From positions 1 through 64,000 of the forward strand of contig VSSA01000016.1 of the NCBI GenBank assembly GCA_008123405.1: DNA of 64,000 nt. The letters are read 5' to 3'. Below the pieces are notes generated by a model, which saw nothing but the letters and a program-made list of their open reading frames with translations, had not been told where the DNA came from and made no database searches. Numbering within the stretch: the stretch's first letter is position 1; every line of letters starts with the position of its first letter. This document shows positions 28,961-36,672 of this stretch, piece by piece. A program made the translations under genes and the position numbers. Origin of the DNA: Nocardioides sp. BGMRC 2183. GTDB lineage: Bacteria > Actinomycetota > Actinomycetes > Propionibacteriales > Nocardioidaceae.

Positions 28961-29033
28961 TGCCCCGGGTGAGATTCGAACTCACACTGGATGGTGTTTG
29001 AGACCACTGCCTCTGCCGTTGGGCTACCGGGGC
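28961..29033 (-). tRNA. tRNA with anticodon CAA (Leu by code), short variable loop
   Basis: The minus strand folds into a full 73-nt cloverleaf. The acceptor stem is GCCCCGG/CCGGGGC with discriminator A. The D arm has a 3-bp stem GCC/GGC and a GG in the loop. The anticodon stem is GTGGT/ACCAT with loop CTCAAAC, giving anticodon CAA. The variable loop is five bases (CCAGT), and the T arm is GTGAG TTCGAAT CTCAC. CCA is not encoded. By anticodon it reads the Leu codon TTG, yet bacterial tRNA-Leu normally has a long variable arm. Its true identity is therefore uncertain. Confidence 0.85.
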
Positions 29034-29081
29034 CGGTGCGTGCACACGGTATCCGACCCCGACGAAGGCGCCGACGGCGGA

Positions 29082-29087
29082 TAGCCT
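29082..29087 (+). promoter_or_regulatory. -10 of the ANTAR regulator gene (leaderless)
   Basis: TAGCCT is followed by 6 nt and the GTG at 29094. The tRNA is divergent on the other side of this short region. Confidence 0.45.
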
Positions 29088-29093
29088 TGTCGT

Positions 29094-29699
29094 GTGAACG
29101 ACGCAGCCGCCGGCCAGCCCGCAGCCCGCACCGTGGTCATCGCCGAGGACGAGACCCTGATCCGGATGGACCTGGCGGAGATGCTGGCCGAGGAGGGATA
29201 CCACGTGCTCGGCCAGGCCGCCGACGGCGCGAAGGCGATCGAGCTCGCCGAGGAGCTCCGTCCCGACCTGGTCATCCTCGATGTGAAGATGCCGGTCCTC
29301 GACGGCATCGCGGCAGCCGAGGCGATCGCGGGCAAGCGGATCGCCCCGGTCGTGATGCTCACCGCTTTCTCCCAGCGCGACCTGGTGGAACGGGCGCGCG
29401 AGGCAGGTGCGATGTCCTACCTGGTCAAGCCGTTCAGTCAGTCCGACCTGGTGCCGGCGATCGAGATGGCGGTCAGCCGGTTCGCCGAGATCGCCCAGCT
29501 CGAGGCCGAGGTCACCGACCTCAAGGAACGCCTCGACACCCGCAAGGCGGTCGACCGCGCGAAGGGCATCCTGCAGGAGCAGCTGTCGCTGAGTGAGCCC
29601 GAGGCATTCCGGTGGATCCAGAAGACCGCGATGGACCTGCGGATGTCGATGCGGGAGGTCGCCGAGGGCGTCGTCTCCCACGGTGTGCCGGGCGCCTGA
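29094..29699 (+). CDS. ANTAR-domain response regulator, PdtaR-like
   Basis: A 201-residue two-component regulator. The receiver domain (about 13-130) has the acidic pair in IAEDE, the phosphorylated Asp63 in LVILDVKMP, and LTAF and VKPF. A coiled region leads to an ANTAR RNA-binding domain (about 138-195) with the pattern RKAVDRAKGILQ. It resembles M. tuberculosis Rv1626 (PdtaR). ANTAR proteins bind paired hairpins in nascent RNA and block termination. Its sensor kinase is not in the window. Confidence 0.93.
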   Translation: MNDAAAGQPAARTVVIAEDETLIRMDLAEMLAEEGYHVLGQAADGAKAIELAEELRPDLVILDVKMPVLDGIAAAEAIAGKRIAPVVMLTAFSQRDLVERAREAGAMSYLVKPFSQSDLVPAIEMAVSRFAEIAQLEAEVTDLKERLDTRKAVDRAKGILQEQLSLSEPEAFRWIQKTAMDLRMSMREVAEGVVSHGVPGA

Positions 29700-29769
29700 A
29701 CCCGAGCTCAGCCCGCACCGCTCGCCCACGGCCGAACGCCGTCGGGCCCGGCCTCGCCATGGTCACAAC

Positions 29770-29775
29770 TTGACA
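29770..29775 (+). promoter_or_regulatory. Possible -35 of the binding-protein gene
   Basis: A perfect TTGACA lies 137 nt before the binding-protein ATG. The expected -10 position has no good match, so the promoter call is weak. The rest of 29700-29912 shows no further signal. Confidence 0.3.
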
Positions 29776-29912
29776 ACGAGGCGTACCAGGCAGGGATCAC
29801 CGGGCTGGAAGCGGTCTACCTTGTGGGGATCGTCGTATGACGGTGGTCGGAATCACATCGGCAGCGTCGCCGCAGGTGACCGACCGATACGGGAACAACT
29901 GACGGAGGCTTG

Positions 29913-31229
29913 ATGAACCGCACTTCCAAGCTCGTGCGCCTGGGCGCACTGGGGCTGGCAGCCTCGCTGGCGCTCACCGCATGCGGTGGCGATGACGGCG
30001 ACGACAACGCCGGCGGCGGCGGCGACGCCGCGTCGTCCGGACCGGAGGGTACGCAGTGGTACTTCGTGGATGGGAATACCTCTGACTACTCCGCCGACTT
30101 CGACGCGGGCACCCTCGCCGGCACGAAGGCGACGTACCCGGGTCCGGAGCTCGCCGATGACTTCAAGGACCGACTGCTCGGCGTCAACGCCAAGCTGAAG
30201 GACTTCACCTACGGCCCGGAGTCCTACGACGCCACGATCGTCGCCGCTCTGGCCGCGATCGCCGCCGGTGACGACTCGGGCACCGCGGTCGGCAGCGAGA
30301 TGTCGTCGGTCACCTCGGAGGGGGAGAAGTGCACCGACTTCGCCACCTGCGCCGAGATGCTTGCCAACGGTGACGACATCGACTACGACGGTGCCTCCGG
30401 TCCGATCGACCTGAACTCGACCGGTAGCCCGTCCGCGGCCACCATCGGTGTCTTCGAGTACGCCGACGACAACACCTACGCGCCGGTGGACTACGTGACC
30501 GGTGAGATCCCGGACGTCGACAGCGTCGCGGAGAACCAGAAGATCGCGAACGTGGAGAAGGGCGACGGGACGCTCAACATCGGCGGTCTGCTGCCCACCT
30601 CCGGTGACCTCGCGTTCCTCGGGCCCCCGGAGATCGCCGGTGTGCAGCTGGCGATCCAGGAGATCCAGGACGCCAACACCGGCCTGAAGGTCAACTTCCT
30701 CGGCAACGCCGACTCCGGCGACGGCACGCCCAACATCGCGCCGTCCAGCGTCGACAGCCTGCTGGCGAAGGACGTCGACGTGATCATCGGCGCGGCCTCC
30801 TCGTCGGTCTCGCTGAGCGTGATCGACCGGATCACCGGTGCCGGTGTCGCCCAGATCTCCCCGGCGAACACCTCCACGGCGTTCGACACCTACGCTGACA
30901 GCGGCCTGTTCTTCCGGACCGCGCCCTCCGACGTCCTCCAGGGCTCGGTGATGGCGTCGACGCTGCTCGGTGACGGTCACCAGAACGTCGCGATCCTGGC
31001 TCGCCAGGACTCCTACGGTGAAGCGCTGGCGGACAACGTGGAGAAGTTCTTCACCGAGGCCGGCGGCACCATCGTCTCCAAGACGCTGTACTCGCCCGAG
31101 GCGGCGACCTACACCGCCGAGATCGACGAGATCGCAGGCGAGGACCCCGACGCCATCGTGCTGATCGCCTTCGATGAGACGAAGAAGATCGTGCCCGAGC
31201 TGGTCAAGGCCGGTCTGGTCCTGGAGTGA
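29913..31229 (+). CDS. Branched-chain amino-acid-type binding lipoprotein, circularly permuted
   Basis: A 438-residue type I periplasmic-binding lipoprotein of the Liv family, with lipobox LTAC (Cys24). The order of its parts is unusual. After the signal and linker comes the usual C-terminal half (TQWYFVDGN at 47 to about 200, including YGPESYDA and DIDYDGASGPI). Then follows the usual N-terminal half from KGDGTLNIGGLLP at 216 through SPANTSTAFDTY to the end, KKIVPELVKAGLVLE. In ordinary members the second block comes first and runs straight into YFVDGN. GACGGAGG precedes the ATG at 29913. It faces the livHMGF operon. The permutation judgement rests on family knowledge. Confidence 0.88.
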   Translation: MNRTSKLVRLGALGLAASLALTACGGDDGDDNAGGGGDAASSGPEGTQWYFVDGNTSDYSADFDAGTLAGTKATYPGPELADDFKDRLLGVNAKLKDFTYGPESYDATIVAALAAIAAGDDSGTAVGSEMSSVTSEGEKCTDFATCAEMLANGDDIDYDGASGPIDLNSTGSPSAATIGVFEYADDNTYAPVDYVTGEIPDVDSVAENQKIANVEKGDGTLNIGGLLPTSGDLAFLGPPEIAGVQLAIQEIQDANTGLKVNFLGNADSGDGTPNIAPSSVDSLLAKDVDVIIGAASSSVSLSVIDRITGAGVAQISPANTSTAFDTYADSGLFFRTAPSDVLQGSVMASTLLGDGHQNVAILARQDSYGEALADNVEKFFTEAGGTIVSKTLYSPEAATYTAEIDEIAGEDPDAIVLIAFDETKKIVPELVKAGLVLE

Positions 31230-31248
31230 TCCACACCGCATGACACGC

Positions 31249-31283
31249 GAAGCCCCGACCGCCTCATCGGCGGTCGGGGCTTC
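31249..31283. terminator. Bidirectional terminator between the binding protein and livF
   Basis: GAAGCCCCGACCGCC and its exact complement form a 15-bp stem (31249-31263 with 31269-31283) around TCATC. It serves two convergent genes. Confidence 0.85.
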
Positions 31284-31310
31284 GTCGTACTCGGGGCTTG
31301 ATCGGGTCTG

Positions 31311-32119
<809 letters not shown>

Positions 32120-32123
<4 letters not shown>

Positions 32124-33076
32124 GACTGCTCCTCCTCGCGGAGCTCGGCCTCGGCCTCGGCCATGACCGCTTCCGCATCGAGCTGGGTGATGTCGGTGTC
32201 GTGGTGTGCGCCGAGGTAGGCGTCGATCACCCGCTGGTCGCTCATGATCGAGTCCGGCGGACCCTCAGCGATCACGCGGCCGGCGGCCATCACGACGACC
32301 CAGTCGGAGATGTCGCGCACCATGTCCATGTCGTGCTCGACGAAGAGCACGGTCATGCCGTCCTCCCGCAGCGACTTCACGTGCCCCAGCAGCGACTGCT
32401 TCAGCGCCGGGTTCACGCCCGCCATCGGCTCGTCCAGCATCACCAGCTCGGGCTCGACCATCAGCGCCCTCGCCATCTCCAGCAGCTTGCGCTGGCCGCC
32501 GGAGAGCGATCCGGCGAAGTCGCCCTCCTTGGCGTCGAGCTTGAACCGGGCGAGCAGGTCGCGGGCGCGTTCGGTGTTCGCCGCCTCCTGGCCACGCCAG
32601 AGGAACGGAAGTACGCCGGCCCAGAACCGTTCGCCGATCTGCCCGGTGGCACCCAGCCGCATGTTCTCCAGCACGGTCAGCTTGGAGAGCACCTTGGTCA
32701 GCTGGAAGGTGCGCACCATGCCCATCCGGGCGATACGCGACGCCGACATCCGCTTCAGCGACCGGCCGTTGAAGGTCCGGTCACCGCTGTCGGGGGTGTC
32801 GAAGCCGGTGAGCAGGTTGAAGAACGTGGTCTTCCCGGCACCGTTGGGTCCGATCAGCGCCGTGATCACACCGCGCTGGATCTCGAGGTGATCGACGTCG
32901 ACGGCCTTGAGGCCTCCGAACTGGCGCATGATGCCGGTCGCCACCACGATCGGGTCCGGCTTGGCGACCCCGGGCTCGTTCTCGAGGCCGACCAGTCCTT
33001 CCCGTCCGGTCCTGACCTGGCCGGCGTCCGGCGCATCGGTCGGGTTCGTCTGGTCTTGCGTCGTCTCAGCGGCCAT
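32120..33076 (-). CDS. livG: Branched-chain amino-acid ABC transporter ATPase LivG
   Basis: A 318-residue ATPase. Walker A is GPNGAGKTTFFN, the signature LSGGQRKL, Walker B LVMLDEPMAG and the switch His is in FVEHDMD. It has a 45-residue hydrophilic N-terminal extension and an acidic C-terminal tail beyond the usual LivG. It overlaps livM by 11 bp and livF by 4 bp. Confidence 0.93.
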
Positions 33077-34034
33077 CGATCGCCAGCTCCTTCTTGTCGC
33101 CGAAGATACCTTGCGGCCGGTAGATCATCAGCAGCATCAGTGACAGGCCGACCACCATGAAGCGGACGTTGCCGATCTGCTCGCTGTTCAGGATCGAGTC
33201 GGGGATCACGCCCCACTCACCGATCAGCTTGGACAACAGGGTCTGCAGGAAGGAGAGCAGACCCCAGAACAGCACCGCGCCGACCACGGGGGAGAGGACC
33301 CGGGCGGCCCCGCCGAGGATCAGCATGGTGAAGGCGATGAAGGTGAAGTCGAGGTTGTAGCTGTCCGGCTGCACCGAGGCCAAGCCGAGCGCGCCGACGA
33401 AGCCGCCGAAGGCGCCGATGACACCACCCAGGATCAGAGCCTGCAACTTGTAGTAGTAGACGTTCTTGCCGAGCGAGCGCACCGCGTCCTCGTCCTCGCG
33501 GATGCTCTTGAGCACCCGGCCCCAGGGGCTGCGCACCAGGAGCCAGGTGAGCAGGCAGAAGAAGGCCACCAGCAGCCAGCCCACTGTCATCACCCAGAGG
33601 TCGTTGCGGCTGAACCCGAGCATGCCTTCGCTGTAGGGGTTCGCGTTGCGGAAGCCGCTGGTGAAGCCGCTCACCCCGTCACGGGCGTGGAAGTAGTCCT
33701 TGTTGGTGGTGGTGAAGAAGAGCCGCAGCACTTCGGCGACAGCGATCGTGACGATGGCCAGGTAGTCCGCACGGAGGCGCAGCGTCGGGATACCCATCAG
33801 CAGCGCGAGCAGCACGGAGAACAGCACACCGAGGATCACCGCCGGGATGAACGGGACGTCGAACGACGCGATCGCAACGCCCATCGCGTAGGCACCGACG
33901 GCCGCGAACGCCGCCTGGCCGAAGTTGAGCAGGCCGGTGTAGCCGTAGTGGATGTTCAGGCCCATCGCGGCGAGCACGAACGAGACTGCCAGCGGCGCGA
34001 AAGCGTCGTGGAGAGGGATGGTCAGCAGGTCCAT
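33066..34034 (-). CDS. livM: Branched-chain amino-acid ABC transporter permease LivM
   Basis: A 322-residue membrane permease with about nine hydrophobic segments. Family motifs include GYTGLLNFGQAAFAAVGAY near the N-terminus, TLRLRADYLAIVT and a C-terminal GGAARVLSPVVGA. It starts 12 nt after livH and forms the transport channel with LivH. Confidence 0.93.
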   Translation of the reverse strand: MDLLTIPLHDAFAPLAVSFVLAAMGLNIHYGYTGLLNFGQAAFAAVGAYAMGVAIASFDVPFIPAVILGVLFSVLLALLMGIPTLRLRADYLAIVTIAVAEVLRLFFTTTNKDYFHARDGVSGFTSGFRNANPYSEGMLGFSRNDLWVMTVGWLLVAFFCLLTWLLVRSPWGRVLKSIREDEDAVRSLGKNVYYYKLQALILGGVIGAFGGFVGALGLASVQPDSYNLDFTFIAFTMLILGGAARVLSPVVGAVLFWGLLSFLQTLLSKLIGEWGVIPDSILNSEQIGNVRFMVVGLSLMLLMIYRPQGIFGDKKELAIDGR

Positions 34035-34046
34035 GTCGTTCCTTCC

Positions 34047-35348
34047 TCAGCCGATCCGCTCGCGTCGGCCCAGGATTCCCTGCGGCCTGACCAGGAGGAT
34101 CACGATGAGCAGTGCGAGAGCGCCCGCGTTCTTGAGGTCGGTGGGGATCACCAGCGTGGAGAGCTCGATCAGCACGCCGATGATGAGGCTGCCGATCAGT
34201 GCGCCCCACACCGAGCCGAGTCCACCGACGGTCACCGCCGCGAACAGCAGGAGCAGGACCAGCTGACCGATCTGGTAGGTGATGCCGAGCTGGAAGGCGA
34301 GGAACGCTCCGGCGAGGGCCGCCAGCGCGGTGCCGACCACCCACACGATCGAGATCACCCGGTCCACGTTGATGCCGCTGGAGGCGGCGAGCGCCGGGTT
34401 GTCGGCAACCGCCCGGGTGGCACGGCCGAGCCGGGTGTAGGAGAGGGCCAGCAGGACCACGGTCAGCACCGCGATACTGACCGCCGCCACCGCGAGGTCG
34501 CGGCCGGTGTAGGTGAACAGGCCGGCGAAGTCCTTGCCGGTCGGCGAGGTGAAGTCGTCGTAGAGCTCGGTGCGCGAGCCGGTGATGTAGGCGAAGAAGT
34601 TCCGCATCAGGAACTGCAGGCCGATGGTCACGATCATCATCGCGATCAGGCCCGTGCCGCGATGCCGCAGTGGTGCCCAGAGGATCCGGTTCTGCAGCCA
34701 GCCGAAGCCGAGCGCGACCACCACCGTCATCGGCACCGCCAGCAGGAACGGGATCCCGGCGGCCACGTTGAGCAGGTAGGTACAGACCGCGCCGAGCGTG
34801 ACGAGCTCGCCGTGGGCGAAGTTGGTCAGGCCGGTGGTGCCGAAGATCATCGACAACCCCAGCGCCGCCATGGCCATCACCAGGCCGAAGAGCAGGCCGT
34901 TGTAGATCGCACCCGGGATCCGGTCCAGCTTCGTCTCGACGTCCCGGTTGTCCGGTCCGATCGCGAAGTCGACGCTGATCGTGCTCAGTGTCGAGGAGAC
35001 GGTCAGCTCGGTCTTCGTGCCCGGGCGTAGCTGCGCGCCTTCGGGGAGGGTGTCCTCGTCGAGGGAGACCGTGACCGGGGTGCCGGCCGGGCTGGTGAAG
35101 ACGATCTCGACCAGACCGTCGGCATCCGTGGTGCCGGTGAACTCGTCGCCGTCAGAGGTCGTGACGGTGATCTCCACCCCCTCGACGGGAGTGTTGCCGG
35201 AGGCCGAGTCCTCCAACTGCGCAGTGAGCGTGCGTTCGGACTCGTCCTCGTCGTCGGCCCGCGCCGGGCTGGCGCCCACCGCGATTCCGAGGGTGAGGAC
35301 GGCCACCAGCAGCGCCGCGAGGACGGCCAGGGGGCGACTCTTGACCAT
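34047..35348 (-). CDS. livH: Branched-chain amino-acid permease LivH with an extracytoplasmic N-terminal domain
   Basis: This 433-residue protein is a LivH permease (core from about 135, with ALGLSMIFGTTGLTNFAHGE, SGINVDRVISIVW and TVGGLGSVWGALIG). It carries an additional N-terminal part. Residues 1-31 look like a signal peptide ending ASPARA. Residues about 38-125 form a beta-rich Ig/carboxypeptidase-regulatory-like domain with VEGVEITVTTSDG and TDADGLVEIVF. The extra domain would sit outside the membrane, next to the binding protein. ATG at 35348 has CAGGAGA upstream. It is the first gene of livHMGF. Confidence 0.9.
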   Translation of the reverse strand: MVKSRPLAVLAALLVAVLTLGIAVGASPARADDEDESERTLTAQLEDSASGNTPVEGVEITVTTSDGDEFTGTTDADGLVEIVFTSPAGTPVTVSLDEDTLPEGAQLRPGTKTELTVSSTLSTISVDFAIGPDNRDVETKLDRIPGAIYNGLLFGLVMAMAALGLSMIFGTTGLTNFAHGELVTLGAVCTYLLNVAAGIPFLLAVPMTVVVALGFGWLQNRILWAPLRHRGTGLIAMMIVTIGLQFLMRNFFAYITGSRTELYDDFTSPTGKDFAGLFTYTGRDLAVAAVSIAVLTVVLLALSYTRLGRATRAVADNPALAASSGINVDRVISIVWVVGTALAALAGAFLAFQLGITYQIGQLVLLLLFAAVTVGGLGSVWGALIGSLIIGVLIELSTLVIPTDLKNAGALALLIVILLVRPQGILGRRERIG

Positions 35349-35411
35349 GGGTCTCCTGTCGTGACGGCCAGCGCCTCGGCGCACAGCCGGGCATGACACG
35401 TCGTGCATTCG

Positions 35412-35431
35412 AACGTGAACAAGGGCACGTT
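35412..35431. promoter_or_regulatory. Inverted repeat upstream of livH
   Basis: AACGTG and CACGTT are separated by 8 nt, 64 bp before the livH ATG. It could be a dimeric operator. The gap 35349-35587 holds this, the promoter of the GNAT gene, and nothing else I can identify. Confidence 0.3.
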
Positions 35432-35512
35432 ACGGCGCATCCGGACCAAGCGCCGCCTCCTTCGGGTAACGACCTGGGAACAAAATCGGCGGCAACCGGA
35501 CGGGAGGTTCCC

Positions 35513-35542
35513 CTGTCAACCATCGTCGTGCGGGCGTATCCT
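35513..35542 (+). promoter_or_regulatory. Putative promoter of the GNAT gene
   Basis: CTGTCA (35513-35518) and TATCCT (35537-35542) are spaced 18 nt, 45 nt before the ATG. Confidence 0.35.
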
Positions 35543-35587
35543 CCCCGGTTGGGGAGAGGCGCTGCGGAGCGAAAGGCCGGGTAGGAC

Positions 35588-36166
35588 ATGCACAGGAACG
35601 CGATCGTCACCAGGAGCGCGACACGAGAGGATGCCGCGGACCTGGTCGAGCTGTGGAGCGAGAGCCTGCGTCGCGCAGATCGCTCGGAGCAGATCGCCGA
35701 CCTGGAGCTGGTGATCAAGCAGGCCGCTGCCACGCCGGACGAGCGCCTGATCGTGGTGGAGTGCAACGGGAGCTTCGCCGGCGCCGTGCTGCTCCGCCTG
35801 CTGACCCTCTCGCCGCTCAATCTCGAGCCCTGCGTGCAGTCGATCCAGCCGCGCGTCCTGACCCGGTTCGCCCGTCAAGGCGTGGGTCGGGCGCTGATGG
35901 AGGCGGCAGTCACCTTCGCCGAGGAGAACGGCGTGCTCGTGATGAGTACGACGGTCCCCGCCTCGGACCGGGACGCGAACAGGTTCATGGCGCGCCTCGG
36001 GTTCAACTCCGCCTACGTGTGGCGGGTCGCTCCGACCGGCGTCCTGCGATCCCGCCTGGACCCGACGCCCACGCCACGACGCAGCAACACCGGACGCAGT
36101 CGGGTGCTGGCGGCTCGGCGCTCGGCGCGGCGTCGTACCACCGAGCCGGTGGAGCTGGGGGACTGA
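35588..36166 (+). CDS. GNAT family N-acetyltransferase
   Basis: A 192-residue acetyltransferase. The acetyl-CoA loop is seen in RFARQGVGRALMEAAVTFAEENG, and the C-terminal part of the fold ends SDRDANRFMARLGF. The last 30 residues are basic and low in complexity. The substrate is unknown. It is transcribed away from livH and converges on the thioesterase gene with a 4-bp gap. Confidence 0.8.
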   Translation: MHRNAIVTRSATREDAADLVELWSESLRRADRSEQIADLELVIKQAAATPDERLIVVECNGSFAGAVLLRLLTLSPLNLEPCVQSIQPRVLTRFARQGVGRALMEAAVTFAEENGVLVMSTTVPASDRDANRFMARLGFNSAYVWRVAPTGVLRSRLDPTPTPRRSNTGRSRVLAARRSARRRTTEPVELGD

Positions 36167-36170
36167 GCCT

Positions 36171-36584
36171 TCAGCGTGGGTCGATCAGCGAGCAGGTGAT
36201 CCGGGCGGTGCAGACGCGCCGACCCTGCTCGTCGGAGACGACCACCTCGTAGCAGGTGCTGGAGCGGCCGAGGTGGACCGGCGTGGCCACGCCGGTGACG
36301 GTGCCGCTGGTCGCCGACCGGTGGTGGGTGGCGTTGATGTCGACACCGACAGCGATCTTGTCCGGATGCGCGTGGATCGCCGAGCCGACCGATCCCAGCG
36401 ACTCGGCGAGCACCACCGACGCACCGCCGTGGAGCAGCCCGTAGGGCTGGGTGTTGCCCTCCACCGGCATCGTCGCGACGACCCGCTCGGCACTCGCCTC
36501 GAGGATCTCCACGCCCATCTTCTCGTTCAGTGCGCCGAGGATGCCGTGCGGCATCTGCCCGGCGAGCTCGTCGGTGCTCACCAT
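36171..36584 (-). CDS. Hotdog-fold thioesterase (PaaI-like)
   Basis: A 137-residue hotdog enzyme with the acyl-CoA thioesterase signature GLLHGGASVVLAESLGSVGS, followed by VGVDINATHHRSATSG. It probably hydrolyses aromatic or menaquinone-pathway acyl-CoA esters; the substrate cannot be assigned. The ATG at 36584 is preferred over the GTG at 36590 because TAGGTT ends exactly 6 nt upstream. Confidence 0.87.
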   Translation of the reverse strand: MVSTDELAGQMPHGILGALNEKMGVEILEASAERVVATMPVEGNTQPYGLLHGGASVVLAESLGSVGSAIHAHPDKIAVGVDINATHHRSATSGTVTGVATPVHLGRSSTCYEVVVSDEQGRRVCTARITCSLIDPR

Positions 36585-36590
36585 GGGCAC

Positions 36591-36596
36591 AACCTA
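36591..36596 (-). promoter_or_regulatory. -10 of the thioesterase gene (leaderless)
   Basis: TAGGTT on the minus strand is followed by 6 nt and ATG (36584). Confidence 0.45.
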
Positions 36597-36660
36597 GCCG
36601 GAGCCGAACCGGTCGCGCGGCGCGGGTCACGCCACGCCTCGCACTGTCCGTCGGGGTGGA

Positions 36661-36666
36661 TAGAGT
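36661..36666 (+). promoter_or_regulatory. -10 of polA (leaderless)
   Basis: TAGAGT is followed by 6 nt and the GTG of polA. Confidence 0.45.
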
Positions 36667-36672
36667 CGCGAC

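Noticed and set aside
29913-31229. Reading the binding-protein gene as a truncated pseudogene
   Set aside because: Both halves of the family fold are present in one uninterrupted frame with an intact signal peptide, so permutation explains it better than truncation.
35403-35450. A short minus-strand frame with CTTC-type cysteines before livH
   Set aside because: It is only a few dozen codons in frame +1 to livH, has no ribosome site and merges with an antisense frame of livH.
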